This document shows positions 9,245-17,329 of a stretch of 64,000 nucleotides of DNA, piece by piece (position 1 is the first letter of the stretch; each line of letters begins with the position of its first letter). The DNA lies in the NCBI RefSeq assembly GCF_030908405.1, contig NZ_CP133089.1:806001-870000 (forward strand), read 5' to 3'. The notes under the pieces are model-generated. The model saw nothing but the letters and a program-made list of their open reading frames with translations. It did no database searches and was not told the origin of the DNA. The position numbers and the translations under genes are program-made. Source of the stretch: Aminobacterium sp. MB27-C1 (GTDB taxonomy: Bacteria; Synergistota; Synergistia; Synergistales; Aminobacteriaceae).

Positions 9245-10351
9245 TTGATAATGCGTTCATTACGAGAAAATATGCGTTGGATCCTGATGGGTTTTGTGGT
9301 TGTTTTTGTGCTGTCGATTTTTGGAATGTACGGTTTCGGCGGTCGTCGTGAGTCTTCGAAAGAAGAAGGAATACGCGACTATGCGGTGGCAGAGATTAGC
9401 GGTAAAAAAGTAATGCGTTCCGCACTAGAAGCAAACGTGCGGGATTATGTAGAAAGAAATAATATAAAAGAAATTTCGTCTAACGATCTTATGGCTATTC
9501 GTCAGGCTGTTGTAGACAACATGGCCATTCAGACAGAACTTGCCAAGGCTGTGGAGAAGAGCGGCGTAAAAGCTTCCGATCAGGAAGTTGAAGACGTTGT
9601 TAAGCAGATAAGCACGCAGTTTCCCACAAAAGAGGCGTTCCAGAAACATCTTGATGATAATGGCATAAAACTTGATGCATTGAAGGCCAGCATTCAGACA
9701 CAGCTTTCTCAGCAGAAACTTATTGAGCAGTCTGCTGGTTCCATAGTTGTAACTCCTGAAGAGGTTAAAGATTTTTATGACAAGGGCAAAACCGTTTTCT
9801 TTACACGTCCTGCAGGCAAAAAAGTTGTCTTTGCCCGTTTCGCCAACAAAGAATCGGCTGAAAAGGTGTACGAAGGACTGAAGAGCGACAGCAGCAAGTG
9901 GGATGCTCTTCTTAAAGACGTAGCCTCAGAAGATGTTAAAGAGAGCGTTCCTTATGATGCTCCTATCTTCCTTGCCGAATCGAATCTGAGAGATAAAATG
10001 GAGGGAATTAAAGACCTTCCTGTCGGTGGTGTAGCTACCCCAATAGAGATAACCAGCAACGACGTTATGGTTGTTCTCAACAAAGAGAGCATGGAAAAGA
10101 GCACCCTTTCCTTCGACGAAGTGAGCAAAGATATTAAAGCTTTACTTACGAATCAGAAAAAAGAAGAAGGACAGATGAAATATATCAACAGCCTTAAAGA
10201 AGGGGCTACCATCAAAATACTTGATCCGTCTATATTCCCACAACCAGTAGAGGAAAAGGCGGCTGAAGAAGTAACAAAGCCTGCTTCTGGCGATGAAAAT
10301 GCAAGCAAAACCGAGTCTCAGACCGAAACAGAGGCAGATAAAAAGAACTAA
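9245..10351 (+). CDS. Membrane-anchored SurA/PpiD-like periplasmic foldase
   Basis: This 368-residue protein has one N-terminal membrane segment (about residues 12-30, WILMGFVVVFVLSIFGMYGF). A SurA_N-type helical chaperone domain follows (about 45-180, with VTPEEVKDFYDKGK). A degenerate parvulin-like region comes next, and the protein ends in an acidic, Lys/Glu/Thr-rich tail. This matches PpiD/SurA-type chaperones that escort outer-membrane and periplasmic proteins. Only weak PPIase signature remains (KDLPVGGVATPIEI), so isomerase activity is doubtful. The start may be the TTG at 9245 (10 bases after GGGAGG) or the ATG at 9251. A promoter and tRNA-Ser follow. Confidence 0.75.
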   Translation: MIMRSLRENMRWILMGFVVVFVLSIFGMYGFGGRRESSKEEGIRDYAVAEISGKKVMRSALEANVRDYVERNNIKEISSNDLMAIRQAVVDNMAIQTELAKAVEKSGVKASDQEVEDVVKQISTQFPTKEAFQKHLDDNGIKLDALKASIQTQLSQQKLIEQSAGSIVVTPEEVKDFYDKGKTVFFTRPAGKKVVFARFANKESAEKVYEGLKSDSSKWDALLKDVASEDVKESVPYDAPIFLAESNLRDKMEGIKDLPVGGVATPIEITSNDVMVVLNKESMEKSTLSFDEVSKDIKALLTNQKKEEGQMKYINSLKEGATIKILDPSIFPQPVEEKAAEEVTKPASGDENASKTESQTETEADKKN

Positions 10352-10384
10352 GGCGAAAAGCTGAAATAAATGAGTTTTAAAAAG

Positions 10385-10413
10385 CTTGACAGAACCTGGT
10401 TCCCTTAATAGAA
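10385..10413 (+). promoter_or_regulatory. Sigma-70-type promoter of tRNA-Ser(GCU)
   Basis: TTGACA at 10385-10390 and TAGAAT at 10408-10413 are separated by 17 bases. They lie 16 bases before the tRNA 5' end. Confidence 0.8.
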
Positions 10414-10428
10414 TAGACCCCGCAGTCT

Positions 10429-10519
10429 TGGAGAGATGGCCGAGTGGTCGAAGGCGCTCGCCTGCTAAGTGAGTGGGGCTTTACCGCCCCCGAGGGTTCG
10501 AATCCCTCTCTCTCCGCCA
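10429..10519 (+). tRNA. tRNA-Ser(GCU)
   Basis: The 91-base cloverleaf has the long variable arm typical of serine tRNAs. The anticodon stem-loop has GCT in the loop (CTGCTAA). The TTCGAAT T-loop is present and CCA is encoded. The acceptor GGAGAGA pairs with TCTCTCC. Confidence 0.95.
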
Positions 10520-10531
10520 TTAGATAACGTA

Positions 10532-10563
10532 GAGCCCAGATAATTTATCTGGGTTCTTTTTTT
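10532..10563 (+). terminator. Intrinsic terminator after tRNA-Ser(GCU)
   Basis: A 12-bp stem (GAGCCCAGATAA with TTATCTGGGTTC, one G-U pair) is followed by seven T residues. Confidence 0.85.
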
Positions 10564-10639
10564 ATGCTTGAACAATATGTATCTTTATTTATGGTAACAT
10601 GTAGTATATGTAACATAAACATGCAAAAAGCATGAATAT

Positions 10640-10812
10640 ATGGCGAAAAATACTAGAAGAAGTTTAGAAAAAGGGCTGTAAATGATCATTTGCAGTTTCA
10701 AAGAAGATCCGGTCTTTGGGTAAAACGAGATACCGAAGCTGGACGCTTTTTAGATTTAATAGATGACAAAAATAAGTTTAAAGGTGTTTCTCGTAACGAC
10801 TCAAATAATTAA
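10640..10812 (+). pseudogene. Frameshifted remnant of a small VKRDTEAGRF-type protein
   Basis: Starting at ATG 10640, frame one reads Met-Ala-Lys-Asn-Thr-Arg-Arg and stops at about 10679. A second, +1-shifted frame then continues with QRRSGLWVKRDTEAGRFLD, then FKGVSRND, and ends at TAA 10810. Small widespread bacterial proteins of 50-60 residues show the same layout: MAKNT-type start, WVKRDTETGRF core, FKGVRKE-type end. I therefore read this as a decayed copy with one frameshift near 10670-10685. The function of the intact family is unknown to me. No good ribosome site is seen. Confidence 0.6.
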
Positions 10813-10868
10813 AATTAGCTTATAAGGTGTGAATTCTTCTAACTAAAATGATTCTCAGTTGAAATATG

Positions 10869-11600
10869 TTATTTTTTTTGTATATCTACCCATTTCTTTT
10901 TTTGCATTTCTAACCACGAAAGTGAATTCTCATATTTTTGTATATCTCTTTGGCGTTTGCTTTTGCATTCTCTTTTCATATTATTTATATAATTAAAAAT
11001 GTAGTTACCCAGGGTGTCATCTGCAGAATATGTAAAGGCGTAAACGATACCTTTTCTTAAATTGTTGTCAGAGTATATCTTATTTTTTAAGTCAGCTGGG
11101 ATAGGTGCATATTTCAATAGTTTTTGGGGGGCTATTCCGACTTTTTGCATTTTGTCAGTTGTATTAGGGGTAAAAACGTAATTTAACCACTGTTGATTTT
11201 CGGTATATTGATATGCATCTATAAGTGCTTGCCCAATGTAAATAGATTGAGCTTTATCGGCATAAAAAGGTCCATAACCAATAGCTCCACGAACGGGGAC
11301 CATATTCTCTAAAAGGCCTGTAAAAAAACAAAAGGTAGCTTTTTCAAGGTTGCAAAAACAGTGCTCATCATTATTCTCTGACCAAATCAAGAATGTATCG
11401 GAAAACCAACAATAATCTAAAATCTTCTTTTTCCTAAGGTTTTGGTTTTCTGAAGTATCTAGTTCTTTAAGAACATCATTATAAATTTCCAAAATAAACT
11501 GAGGATCTTTTTTGTGATCATTCAGTAAATTTTTAAAACCAAGTAAATCAAAATAGGCAACCCATCTTTCTGGATATTTATCTATATTAACCATGTTCAT
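10869..11600 (-). CDS. Class III nucleotide cyclase-like protein of unknown function
   Basis: This 243-residue protein is AT-rich compared with its neighbours. Near the N-terminus it reads WVAYFDLLGFKNLL, an Asp in the position of the first metal ligand of class III cyclases. It then has a central WFSDTFLIW (second Asp) and VRGAIGYGPFY followed by GQALIDAYQ, which resemble the cyclase core fold. No transmembrane or sensor domain is visible. The C-terminal 50 residues are Lys-rich and probably helical. Many hypothetical proteins share this pattern; real cyclase activity is not established. The gene stands alone between two tRNAs, beside gene remnants, which suggests acquired DNA. A GGAGATCGG-like ribosome site lies upstream. 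Confidence 0.5.
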   Translation of the reverse strand: MNMVNIDKYPERWVAYFDLLGFKNLLNDHKKDPQFILEIYNDVLKELDTSENQNLRKKKILDYCWFSDTFLIWSENNDEHCFCNLEKATFCFFTGLLENMVPVRGAIGYGPFYADKAQSIYIGQALIDAYQYTENQQWLNYVFTPNTTDKMQKVGIAPQKLLKYAPIPADLKNKIYSDNNLRKGIVYAFTYSADDTLGNYIFNYINNMKRECKSKRQRDIQKYENSLSWLEMQKKKWVDIQKK

Positions 11601-11723
11601 AGTAACCGATCTCCTTCTTAGATTTTATTTTGAGTTAACGATTAAAAAATTCCATCTTTATTGCTTTATATATGAATCGTAGTCTTGGAATACTAGAAAT
11701 ATTAACGTAATTCATAGTAATAA

Positions 11724-11930
11724 ACAGTCAAAATTTTAGATTATTTTTGTCAATTATATTACAAGGATGTTTATTGGGCTGATAACTATAGAGGTGATGT
11801 GGAGTTATTTCAAAGAAAAGCAGAAGAATATATAGAAAATACGAAACATGGTCTTAAGCGAATTCATGAAGCAATATATAAAGTTAATGGCGTTATTGGT
11901 AAGTATAAGAATTTTGTTCAATCAACATGA
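11724..11930 (+). pseudogene. Start-less open frame, likely 3' remnant of a lost gene
   Basis: An open frame of 68 codons runs from just after a TAA (11721) to TGA 11928-11930, with no ATG, GTG or TTG start. The translation is protein-like and charged (DVYWADNYRGDVELFQRKAE, then RIHEAIYKVNGVIGKY). I do not recognise the family. Lack of a start and the position in a decayed inter-tRNA stretch suggest the tail of a deleted gene. Confidence 0.4.
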
Positions 11931-12034
11931 CAATGAGAAAATTAGCAACTATTTTAAGGAATAGCGGCAGCAAAAAACATGACGAATAAAACCTAGAAAA
12001 AAGAACAAAAAATATAAAAGAGACCTTTTAAAGG

Positions 12035-12063
12035 TTGCATGAATGCTCGTTCCGTGGTAATAT
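12035..12063 (+). promoter_or_regulatory. Promoter of tRNA-Arg(ACG)
   Basis: TTGCAT at 12035-12040 and TAATAT at 12058-12063 are separated by 17 bases, with the tRNA 5' end 21 bases downstream. Confidence 0.65.
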
Positions 12064-12083
12064 TTCCTGCGTTCGAGATAAAC

Positions 12084-12160
<77 letters not shown>

Positions 12161-12171
12161 TTTGCGTATTA

Positions 12172-12200
12172 CCGCTCTTCATGCGAAGAGCGGTTTTTTT
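12172..12200 (+). terminator. Intrinsic terminator after tRNA-Arg
   Basis: A perfect 9-bp stem (CCGCTCTTC with GAAGAGCGG, ATGC loop) is followed by seven T residues. Confidence 0.9.
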
Positions 12201-12374
12201 GTTCCTTAAAACAGCCACATTAATTCTACAAACACACGTTTGACAGTTTTCTTCTCATCCCTCTATAATGTTTGCGTTCATTAAATTTCCACCTTCACGA
12301 CGTTCATTCCGTACTTTTCTAGCGTCTGTACGCATGTTGATTCACCAACTTGACTATGCCATGGAGGCGATGGA

Positions 12375-13043
12375 ATGAGTAATTATTATGCAGAAAAGCT
12401 CAATTCTATGAAATTGTTCCAAGTCTACGATACCAAGATCGACAGGGTAAAACAGTATTTTCGAGAAGAGTTGAACTTTGTTCGCCGTGATTTACATGGT
12501 TATGAACGAGTTCTGGAATTAGGGTGCGGTTACGGAAGAGTCATGAAAGAGCTTGCTCCGAATGTAGGAACCCTCGTCGGTATCGACATTTCCCCAGATT
12601 CCGTCAGATTAGGAGAAGAGTACCTGAAAGATTGCCCCAATTGCGAAATAAAGGTGATGGATGCCCACAATCTTCAGTTCGACGAGCCTTTCGATATTGT
12701 CCTTTGCCTCCAGAATGGCATTTCCGCCTTAAAGGGAAAGGAAAAAAATCTTATAGATCAGAGTCTTAAAGTTCTCGTCCCAGGAGGAAAGGCGTATTTT
12801 AGCACATACAGTGCGAAGTTCTGGAATCATAGGGTGGCTTGGTTCCAAGAGCAGGCCGATAAGGGATTGCTTGGTGAGCTTGATATGGAAAAGACGAAAA
12901 ACGGCCATATTGAATGTAAAGATGGATTCGTAGCCAACACATATACGTTCGAAGATTTTCAACGTTTTGCCGAAGAGAGCGGTTGCAGATACAAAATTGA
13001 AGAAGTCGATGAATCTAGCCTTTTCCTCGTGCTTCAAAAGTAG
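12375..13043 (+). CDS. Class I SAM-dependent methyltransferase
   Basis: This 222-residue soluble protein has the SAM-binding motif I VLELGCGYGRVMKEL near residue 52 and an acidic residue in LVGIDISPDS ending strand two. A motif IV-like segment FDIVLCLQNGI follows. The substrate cannot be read from the sequence; similar proteins are annotated only as methyltransferase domain 25/11. A GGAGGCG ribosome site precedes the ATG. The nicotinamidase gene follows after 36 bases, so the two may be co-transcribed. Confidence 0.8.
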   Translation: MSNYYAEKLNSMKLFQVYDTKIDRVKQYFREELNFVRRDLHGYERVLELGCGYGRVMKELAPNVGTLVGIDISPDSVRLGEEYLKDCPNCEIKVMDAHNLQFDEPFDIVLCLQNGISALKGKEKNLIDQSLKVLVPGGKAYFSTYSAKFWNHRVAWFQEQADKGLLGELDMEKTKNGHIECKDGFVANTYTFEDFQRFAEESGCRYKIEEVDESSLFLVLQK

Positions 13044-13079
13044 AAGGGTTTTATAATAGCCGCTAAAGGTGGTGGTTAT

Positions 13080-13661
13080 ATGTCTTTAACTACAGGAGAC
13101 GCACTCATAATTGTTGATGTGCAAAATGATTTTTGTGAAGGAGGAGCATTGGCCGTTTCTGGTGGCGACGATGTTGTTCCTGTTATAAATGCCCTCTCTC
13201 GTTACTGCGAAAATCGGCATATTCCTGTGTACTTTTCCAGAGATTGGCACCCGTCAGATCATGTGAGTTTTAAGGCGCAGGGTGGCCCGTGGCCTCCCCA
13301 TTGCGTTCAGAGCGAGAGGGGAGCAGCCTTCCATCCTGATTTATATATTCCTGAAAGAGCGGTCATTGTAAGTAAAGGAACCGCACCAGATAAAGACGCC
13401 TATTCAGCCTTTGAAGGAACCGATCTGCTTCATAAGCTTCGAGAGCAGTCTATATTGAGAGTATTTGTATGTGGCCTGGCTACAGACTATTGTGTAAAGA
13501 GTACGGCTCTCGACGCTTTGAACGAAGGTTTTGAGGTCTTTGTTATTACAGATGGCATGAGAGGCGTTAACGTACAGCCAGATGATAGTCGACATGCCTT
13601 TGAAGAGCTTGAAAATAAGGGAGCTTTCCTCACTACAAGTTACGAAGTAGTGGAGTCATAA
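13080..13661 (+). CDS. pncA: Nicotinamidase (isochorismatase-family hydrolase)
   Basis: This 193-residue enzyme should convert nicotinamide to nicotinate for NAD salvage. The catalytic triad is visible: Asp in VDVQNDF, Lys in VSKGT, and Cys in GLATDYCVKSTA. The metal site DWHPSDH and the HCVQ motif typical of PncA are also present. Length matches bacterial PncA. The ATG at 13080 has a GGTGG ribosome site. A long hairpin follows the stop. Confidence 0.88.
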   Translation: MSLTTGDALIIVDVQNDFCEGGALAVSGGDDVVPVINALSRYCENRHIPVYFSRDWHPSDHVSFKAQGGPWPPHCVQSERGAAFHPDLYIPERAVIVSKGTAPDKDAYSAFEGTDLLHKLREQSILRVFVCGLATDYCVKSTALDALNEGFEVFVITDGMRGVNVQPDDSRHAFEELENKGAFLTTSYEVVES

Positions 13662-13672
13662 AATCGAAAGAT

Positions 13673-13708
13673 AGCAGAAAAGACCTCACTATGGAGGTCT
13701 TTTCTGCT
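13673..13708 (+). terminator. Long hairpin after pncA
   Basis: A perfect 15-bp stem (AGCAGAAAAGACCTC with GAGGTCTTTTCTGCT) lies just after the pncA stop. The T-tract is internal to the stem rather than strictly downstream, so it is a probable but not canonical terminator. Confidence 0.6.
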
Positions 13709-13785
13709 TGTTTCTATATCGCTGGTTTTAAGGGAAATGTGGTTTTGAACGCCACACGTGGGGACAAATTTTATTCCCGAATTTA

Positions 13786-15813
13786 TTAAAAGCCTAATAG
13801 TCGTCCGACCTGATAAACGAGAACAGATGCGCCATAGGCGATGAGAGTAGTGTACCCGACCATGAAAAAGGTCCATTTCCAACTATTAGTTTCCCTTTTG
13901 AAAGCGGCAACAGCTGCTACACATGGTACGTAAAGCAATGTCATTACAAGAAAAGCATAGGCACTTAGCGGAGTGAAAAGGGTAGGCAAAACAGCAGCTA
14001 ATCCTTCTTCGCCGCCAGCTAAGAGAGTGCCCAGTGTTCCTACAACAATTTCTTTTGCTAAAAATCCAAAGAAGAGCGCTACGCCAGCTTGCCAGAAACC
14101 AAAGCCTGCAGGAGACAAAATTGGAGCAATGACGTCACCTATTTGACCAATGATGCTTTCATGAGATCCGTATTCCACCCCAAAGGGCAGACTTCCAAGT
14201 ATCCAGACAAGAACAACGGCTCCGAAGATAATGGTTCCTGCCTTTTTTAAGAAGAGACCGGCCCGTTCCCATGCGCTTATTGCAACAGCTCTAACTTGGG
14301 GCAGGTGATAGGGCGGCAATTCCATAACAAATTGAGAAGATTCACCTTTAAAGAGGGTGCTTCCCAGTATCTTCGCAGAGATGATTGCAATAACGATTCC
14401 CAACACGTAGAGCGAAAACACGACTGTTCCTGCGTGGGAACCAAAGAATGCCCCTGCTATAAGTAAGTAGACAGGAAGTCGGGCAGAGCAGCTCATAAAG
14501 GGTAATACTAAAAGAGTAATCATGCGGTCTCGAGGACGTTCCAGAACTCGGGTTGCCATAATGGAGGGGACATTACAGCCAAAACCCATTAACATCGGTA
14601 TAAAACTCTTTCCGTGTAACCCTATAGCTCTCATGATTCTGTCCATAACGAAAGCTCCACGAGCCATATAGCCAGAATCTTCGAGAATAGCGATAAAGGC
14701 AAAGAGGATCAGGATGTGAGGAAAAAACACGATGACTGACCCTACGCCTCCAATAACGCCGTCTGCCACGAAACTTCCTGCAAGAGATGGTAATCCGGCA
14801 TTTTGCATGAGGAAAGTTACCTTTTCTCCAAACATGGCAATAGCTCCGCCAAGATAATCCGCAATGGGATCGCCAATAGCATAGGTAAAGCGGAACATAA
14901 ACCAGGTTATAAGAAGAAATATCGGCAGTCCCCATATTTTGTGAGTTACTATTCGATCTATTTTGTCCGAGAGAGAGAGCTCATTTTTAAGGGAAATGTC
15001 TCGCTCTACTATTTTCTGAGTGAGTGTGGAAATAAAGTTCCAGCGTCGTTCTATCACTGCTGTTAAAAGATCGTAGCCAAGCTCCTGTTCAAGTCGTTCG
15101 TTTTCTTCATCGAGAAGAGTGCGAATATGTTCGGCCTCACCGCATTTTTCAAGTACGGAAAGAATAACAGCATCTCCTTCAGCTAGTCGAAGGGCGGCCA
15201 GTTGCCGGCTCATTCCCGTCTCTCTCAACGCTACAGAGCTTATTGCCTTCGCTAGCTTTTCAAGTGATTGGTTAACAGTTTCTCCGTAGGGTATCATCAA
15301 GGGGGCTTCAGATTCCTTGGCGTCAACACGTTTCTTTACAGTCTTTATCAGGTCGTTAATTCCCTTTTTTTCTCTCGCCACAGTTGAAACTACAGGTACG
15401 CCGAGAGCTTCTTCAAGTTTCTTATGATCGATGCGAATACCTTTGTTCATAGCGATATCCGACATATTTAAGGCCACGACGAGAGATTGTCCGGCTTCGA
15501 GCATCTGTAAAACAAGATATAAGCTTCTTTCCAGATTTGAAGCGTCAACAACGGTGATAGTCAGCTTGGGTTTTGCCGTCATAAGGAATTCAGAGGCTAC
15601 CTGTTCATCGATGGAAGCGGCTCCCAGACTGTAAATGCCAGGCAGGTCGACGAGTGTGAAATCCATCCCATCGTAGCTAAAGAACCCTTCCTTGCGTTCT
15701 ACAGTGACTCCTGGCCAATTCCCTACATGCTGCTTTGATCCAGTTATTAAGTTAAAAAGACTTGTTTTCCCCGTATTGGGATTCCCCGCAAGTGCAAGCG
15801 TCGTGCTTCCCAT
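13786..15813 (-). CDS. feoB: Ferrous iron transporter FeoB
   Basis: This 675-residue inner-membrane Fe(II) transporter has an N-terminal G domain: G1 GNPNTGKTS at about residues 9-17, G3 DLPG near 58, G4 NMSD near 122. A helical GDI-like region follows, then about eight membrane segments with Gate motifs ([12 protein letters not shown] and [16 protein letters not shown]). It is slightly shorter than E. coli FeoB (773). Its ATG lies 3 bases after the stop of the FeoA-like gene, so the two are translated together. Iron regulation through the upstream DtxR-FeoA protein is likely (inference). Confidence 0.93.
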   Translation of the reverse strand: MGSTTLALAGNPNTGKTSLFNLITGSKQHVGNWPGVTVERKEGFFSYDGMDFTLVDLPGIYSLGAASIDEQVASEFLMTAKPKLTITVVDASNLERSLYLVLQMLEAGQSLVVALNMSDIAMNKGIRIDHKKLEEALGVPVVSTVAREKKGINDLIKTVKKRVDAKESEAPLMIPYGETVNQSLEKLAKAISSVALRETGMSRQLAALRLAEGDAVILSVLEKCGEAEHIRTLLDEENERLEQELGYDLLTAVIERRWNFISTLTQKIVERDISLKNELSLSDKIDRIVTHKIWGLPIFLLITWFMFRFTYAIGDPIADYLGGAIAMFGEKVTFLMQNAGLPSLAGSFVADGVIGGVGSVIVFFPHILILFAFIAILEDSGYMARGAFVMDRIMRAIGLHGKSFIPMLMGFGCNVPSIMATRVLERPRDRMITLLVLPFMSCSARLPVYLLIAGAFFGSHAGTVVFSLYVLGIVIAIISAKILGSTLFKGESSQFVMELPPYHLPQVRAVAISAWERAGLFLKKAGTIIFGAVVLVWILGSLPFGVEYGSHESIIGQIGDVIAPILSPAGFGFWQAGVALFFGFLAKEIVVGTLGTLLAGGEEGLAAVLPTLFTPLSAYAFLVMTLLYVPCVAAVAAFKRETNSWKWTFFMVGYTTLIAYGASVLVYQVGRLLGF

Positions 15814-15816
15814 CGT

Positions 15817-16107
15817 CTAATGGCACCCCCAGCAAGATCCACAATTTCCGCCACATTCACCGCAACCGGCTTTTTTCACTAAAATTGTTTCAGCTTCGTA
15901 AACACGCAGACTCAGCTCATAGCCCCGAAATGAAATGGATATAGGATCATTCAGAGGCGCTTTTCTTCGAATCATCAAGGGGGTTCCCGGAACTAACCCC
16001 ATTTCGAGCACCTTCCGTTTCAGTTCGGCACTTCCTTCCACCTTAGAAACAACAGCAAGACTGCCAGCTGGCAATTCACTTAAGGGAAGTATTTCTGGTT
16101 TACTCAA
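15817..16107 (-). CDS. feoA: FeoA-domain protein with Cys-rich C-terminal tail
   Basis: This protein of about 96 residues has an SH3-like FeoA core (VSKVEG...ELKRKVLEMGLVPGTPLMIRRKAP...ISFRGYELSLR) and ends in a five-cysteine tail (residues GCGECGGNCGSCWGCH). FeoA normally stops after the core. The tail resembles small FeoB-associated Cys-rich proteins and could bind Fe or an Fe-S cluster. A GTG at 16116 is possible, but it overlaps the GAGGTG ribosome site; the TTG at 16107 has better spacing. It lies directly upstream of feoB and downstream of a terminator, so the pair likely has its own promoter in 16117-16150. Confidence 0.82.
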   Translation of the reverse strand: MSKPEILPLSELPAGSLAVVSKVEGSAELKRKVLEMGLVPGTPLMIRRKAPLNDPISISFRGYELSLRVYEAETILVKKAGCGECGGNCGSCWGCH

Positions 16108-16151
16108 ATTCCCCACCTCTTTGTTTGATTAATAAAACTTAAAAAAGGAGC

Positions 16152-16173
16152 AAAAAAAAGGAGCATTGCTCCT
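16152..16173 (-). terminator. Intrinsic terminator closing the DtxR-FeoA/feoA transcript
   Basis: On the minus strand, AGGAGCAATGCTCCT forms a short hairpin followed by a run of eight T residues. Confidence 0.7.
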
Positions 16174-16211
16174 AGCTTAGAAATAAATACCTAATGTCTG
16201 TTGCCCTTTAC

Positions 16212-16433
16212 TTACACTTCTCTGACGAAAATGCGGTTTCCAACACCTTGTCCAAGGGCGAGACGAGTTTCTCCCACCTTCAATAAGAAGGGACCGCCTC
16301 CCGTACGGAGAACCGTAAATGTAGCGCCAGGCAGTAATCCCAATTCGGCCATTCTTTTTCTGAAAGACATTCCACCTGCCATGTTTTCAATACGCACCAC
16401 CGCGCCTTCATGAACGAAATTAAGTGGCATCAT
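16212..16433 (-). CDS. feoA: Stand-alone FeoA-domain protein
   Basis: A 73-residue FeoA protein (GAVVRIENMAGG...FRKRMAELGLLPGATFTVLRTGGGPFLLKVGETRLALG). FeoA binds FeoB and is needed for iron uptake in enteric bacteria. I start it at the ATG pair 16433/16430, nine bases after the AGGAGG found in the tail of the DtxR-FeoA gene. Longer forms would overlap that gene needlessly. It is co-transcribed with the regulator upstream and ends at the terminator at 16152-16173. Two FeoA genes plus a third FeoA domain in the regulator are therefore present side by side. Confidence 0.82.
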   Translation of the reverse strand: MMPLNFVHEGAVVRIENMAGGMSFRKRMAELGLLPGATFTVLRTGGGPFLLKVGETRLALGQGVGNRIFVREV

Positions 16434-16434
16434 C

Positions 16435-17109
16435 TCATTCATCCTCCTTCTTGCGTCGTACCCACACTGTAGCAGCTTCGCTGCGACGTAGAGCAATATT
16501 CATGCCTCGCGTTTCAAACTCTATAGGGTCTCCCAGGGGAGAAGACTTTACCATTTCTATTTCTGATCCAGGAACCAGCCCCATTTCAAGCAATCGCTTG
16601 CGGAGAGATCCTTCAGATGTAACTCTGTTGATAATACCCTTCATGCCGGGCTTGAGCGTGACAAGGGGACACGGAAGACGGGAAGGGTCATCCATTTCAC
16701 TTTGCAGCTCTTTGAGCCATGTAGCACCTTCACGCTGCGCCCGGCAGAAGAAATCTGTTAAGGCCAGCAATCGGCCGTCGGTTTCGTCGTCCATTTCATG
16801 TTCCATAATGCATGCCAGATCCCATGCTTTATCTTTTCCAAAACCGAGCAGCTCGGTAAATAGAAAATAGAGATGGGTATGACGCCTATACACGCTTAAA
16901 GCACGCTCTCTTCCTGTTTCAGTAAGAGCTACGGCGCCATAAGGCTCATGGTCGAGCATGTCTGCTTCGACAAGCTTTTTCACAGCAGAAACAACAGTGC
17001 CTTTCGTTACCTTCAATCGTTCGGCAAGCTCTGTCACTGTGGCTTCATGCCCATGAATTTCAAGAGAAAAAATTACTTCAAGATAATCTTCTATTCGAGC
17101 GGAGACTAT
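16435..17109 (-). CDS. DtxR/MntR-family iron regulator fused to a FeoA domain, probable AUA start
   Basis: The N-terminal winged helix (TELAERLKVTKGTVVSAVKKLVEADML), the metal-binding dimerisation domain (HTHLYFLFTELLGF...EHEMDDET) and the C-terminal FeoA/SH3 domain identify a DtxR-type metal-dependent repressor. The first conventional start, GTG 17037, would remove the first helix and has no ribosome site. The frame stays open upstream and encodes the conserved SARIEDYLEVIFSLE helix. The only good site is GGGAGGG (17118-17124) nine bases before an ATA codon at 17107-17109, giving 224 residues starting Met-Val-Ser-Ala-Arg-Ile-Glu-Asp. ATC at 17115 is too close. The gene is divergent from the TSUP gene. 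Confidence 0.8.
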   Translation of the reverse strand: MVSARIEDYLEVIFSLEIHGHEATVTELAERLKVTKGTVVSAVKKLVEADMLDHEPYGAVALTETGRERALSVYRRHTHLYFLFTELLGFGKDKAWDLACIMEHEMDDETDGRLLALTDFFCRAQREGATWLKELQSEMDDPSRLPCPLVTLKPGMKGIINRVTSEGSLRKRLLEMGLVPGSEIEMVKSSPLGDPIEFETRGMNIALRRSEAATVWVRRKKEDE

Positions 17110-17241
17110 TTTGATCGCCCTCCCTGTTATTTCTAAAAAAGTTTATTCCATCAAACATTATTTGTCAAGGGAATCTTATTACTTTAGTAGTGTATCAGAA
17201 AAAGCGTCCTTTTTAGAAAATATCAACATAAAATTGTGATA

Positions 17242-17270
17242 TTGACAATAATGTTGAATTCGGATACAGT
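17242..17270 (+). promoter_or_regulatory. Promoter of the TSUP-OCD operon
   Basis: TTGACA (17242-17247) and TACAGT (17265-17270) have a 17-base spacer. The -35 box lies inside a small inverted repeat TATTG-A-CAATA (17240-17250), a possible operator. Confidence 0.65.
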
Positions 17271-17329
17271 GTCTTGTGAACGTGATAGATATAACTATCT
17301 GTCGAACCAATCGAAAGGGAGTGAACGTA

